Shown here one piece after another: positions 63,287-64,000 of a DNA stretch of 64,000 bases. The notes under the pieces were generated by a model, which saw only the letters and a program-made list of their open reading frames with translations, was not told the origin of the DNA and did not search any database. Within the stretch, counting starts at the first letter, position 1; every line of letters begins with the position of its first letter. Made by a program: the position numbers and the translations under genes. Source of the DNA: Pimelobacter simplex (GTDB lineage: Bacteria > Actinomycetota > Actinomycetes > Propionibacteriales > Nocardioidaceae); NCBI RefSeq assembly GCF_024662235.1, contig NZ_CP096276.1:434001-498000 (forward strand). The letters run 5' to 3'.

Positions 63287-64000
63287 ATGAAGGTGATCAA
63301 GGCGCTGGCCGCCGTCGTGGTGCTTCTGGCGGTGGTCGTCGGGCCACCGTGGGCGCTGATCACGTTCATCGGGAACCCCTGGCCGACCGAGGGTGTCTCG
63401 CTCACCGCGCCTCTCACCGACGGTGCCATCGTCGGCCTGCTCGCCGTCGTGGTGTGGGTGCTGTGGCTGCAGCTGCTCGCGTGCATCGCGACCGAGGCGA
63501 TCGCAGCCGTCACCGACGACCGGGTCCAGCTGCGGGCGCCGTTGACGCTGGGTGTGCAGCAGCAGTTCGCGCGGCGTCTGGTGACGGCGGTGGTCGTGGC
63601 CGCGATCCCGGCGTCGGTCGCGGTGGGCGGCGTGGCCGCGATGACCGCCCCGGGGCCCTCGGCGGCCGGTCAGGTGGTGCAGGCTGCTGAGCAGAATGGG
63701 CACGACCTTCCTGCGCAGCCGGTGGTGACGACGGAGAAGAAGGACAGGCCGGTCAAGACCATCACCGTTCCGGTGAAGCGGCTCGACACGCTGTGGGACA
63801 TCGCGGATCGGGTGCTGGGCGATGGGGACCGGTGGCCGGAGATCGCGGTCCTGAACGAGGGCCGCGAGATGAACGACGGCGCGGTGTTCACCTCGGCCGA
63901 TCAGATCCGACCCGGGTGGGAACTCGTGGTGCCCGCCCAGGGCCGCGAGACATCCCAGATAGTCGCGGAGATCGTGACGGTCGACCCCGGCGACACCCTG
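63287..64000 (+). CDS. LysM-domain membrane protein, 5' part
   Basis: The open frame begins at ATG 63287 with GAAGGGA six bases upstream and runs off the window (238 codons). Three N-terminal TM segments (AAVVVLLAVVVGPPWAL; VGLLAVVVWVLWLQLLACIA; LVTAVVVAAIPASVAVGGVAA) are followed by a LysM motif (VPVKRLDTLWDIADRVLGDGDRWPEIAVLNEG to IRPGWELVVP) and the start of a second (VDPGDTL). It should bind peptidoglycan. Proteins of this type near Tad clusters often carry a C-terminal BTAD domain, which would lie outside the window. Confidence 0.8.
   Translation, partial: MKVIKALAAVVVLLAVVVGPPWALITFIGNPWPTEGVSLTAPLTDGAIVGLLAVVVWVLWLQLLACIATEAIAAVTDDRVQLRAPLTLGVQQQFARRLVTAVVVAAIPASVAVGGVAAMTAPGPSAAGQVVQAAEQNGHDLPAQPVVTTEKKDRPVKTITVPVKRLDTLWDIADRVLGDGDRWPEIAVLNEGREMNDGAVFTSADQIRPGWELVVPAQGRETSQIVAEIVTVDPGDTL

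Larger units (their letters stand above)
43230..64000 (+). mobile_element. Integrative element (left end and cargo; right end outside the window)
   Basis: Evidence: it interrupts tadA/cpaF, begins with a serine recombinase gene reading inward, carries DUF1173, DUF4192 and other proteins typical of actinobacterial integrative or conjugative elements, has mixed and partly lower GC with changed codon use, and holds a Tad-like export cluster. The left boundary is placed where tadA similarity stops, with an uncertainty of about 15 bases. No relaxase, FtsK/TraB coupling protein or replication gene is in the visible 20.8 kb. Confidence 0.75.

Overview
The window is high-GC DNA with many GTG starts, four-base ATGA/GTGA gene overlaps, F420-linked enzymes, WXG/PPE-like proteins and TANNNT-type -10 boxes. 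It comes from an actinobacterium. The mfd - SurA-like lipoprotein - mazG order and the catabolic content fit a Nocardioides-like member of the Propionibacteriales; the genus is an inference.

Bases 1-13.7 kb: the 3' end of mfd, a lipoprotein and mazG (housekeeping); a DmpA-type peptidase/TetR pair divergent from an APC permease; a secreted phospholipase A2; an F420:NADPH oxidoreductase; and an IclR regulator beside a leftward operon of urocanate hydratase, a flavin/F420 LLM oxidoreductase and an MHS-type transporter, with no hutH, hutI or hutG nearby. A methyltransferase and a 55-residue protein follow.

Bases 13.7-29.6 kb: a catabolic block that looks like one regulon. A MarR regulator sits in it. 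Close matches to one 20-bp palindrome (ATCGTTCGGATCCGAACGAT) lie at four promoters: a C26-type gamma-glutamyl hydrolase, a permease/glutamine-synthetase-like/reductase/Rieske-like operon, a P450, and a seven-gene operon encoding an acetoacetate-decarboxylase-like protein, HpaE-, HpaD- and HpaG-like homoprotocatechuate enzymes, an LLM oxidoreductase, a GATase and an SDR. Gamma-glutamyl ligase plus amidohydrolase plus oxygenase components plus meta-cleavage enzymes suggest catabolism of an aromatic amine through a gamma-glutamyl amide. The Rieske-like subunit has lost most of its metal ligands, which is the strangest single protein here.

Bases 29.6-43.2 kb: a methyltransferase, a WXG/PPE-like pair with a Pro/Gly-rich tail, a lipoprotein, a TetR regulator divergent from an SDR - kinase - acyl-CoA dehydrogenase operon (a split ACAD10/11-like arrangement), an ABC-F ATPase convergent with a Tat-exported PhoD phosphatase, the pseudouridine pair psuK (HTH-fused) and psuG, an unknown protein, and the 5' half of a Tad/CpaF pilus ATPase.

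Bases 43.2-64 kb: an integrative element that interrupts the chromosomal tadA/cpaF gene. It starts with a large serine recombinase that is itself split by an IS256-family insertion. It then carries accessory proteins (DUF1173, DUF4192, a degenerate M48-like membrane protein, an ArsR-like regulator), an approximately 840-bp noncoding stretch with hairpins, a lipoprotein and a secreted protein, and a complete-looking Tad-like secretion/pilus cluster (SAF/CpaB, CpaE-like, CpaF, TadB, TadC, small Flp-like protein, three TadE/TadG-like proteins, LysM protein running off the end). The right end of the element, and any relaxase or coupling protein, lie outside the window. I saw no tRNA, rRNA or CRISPR array.
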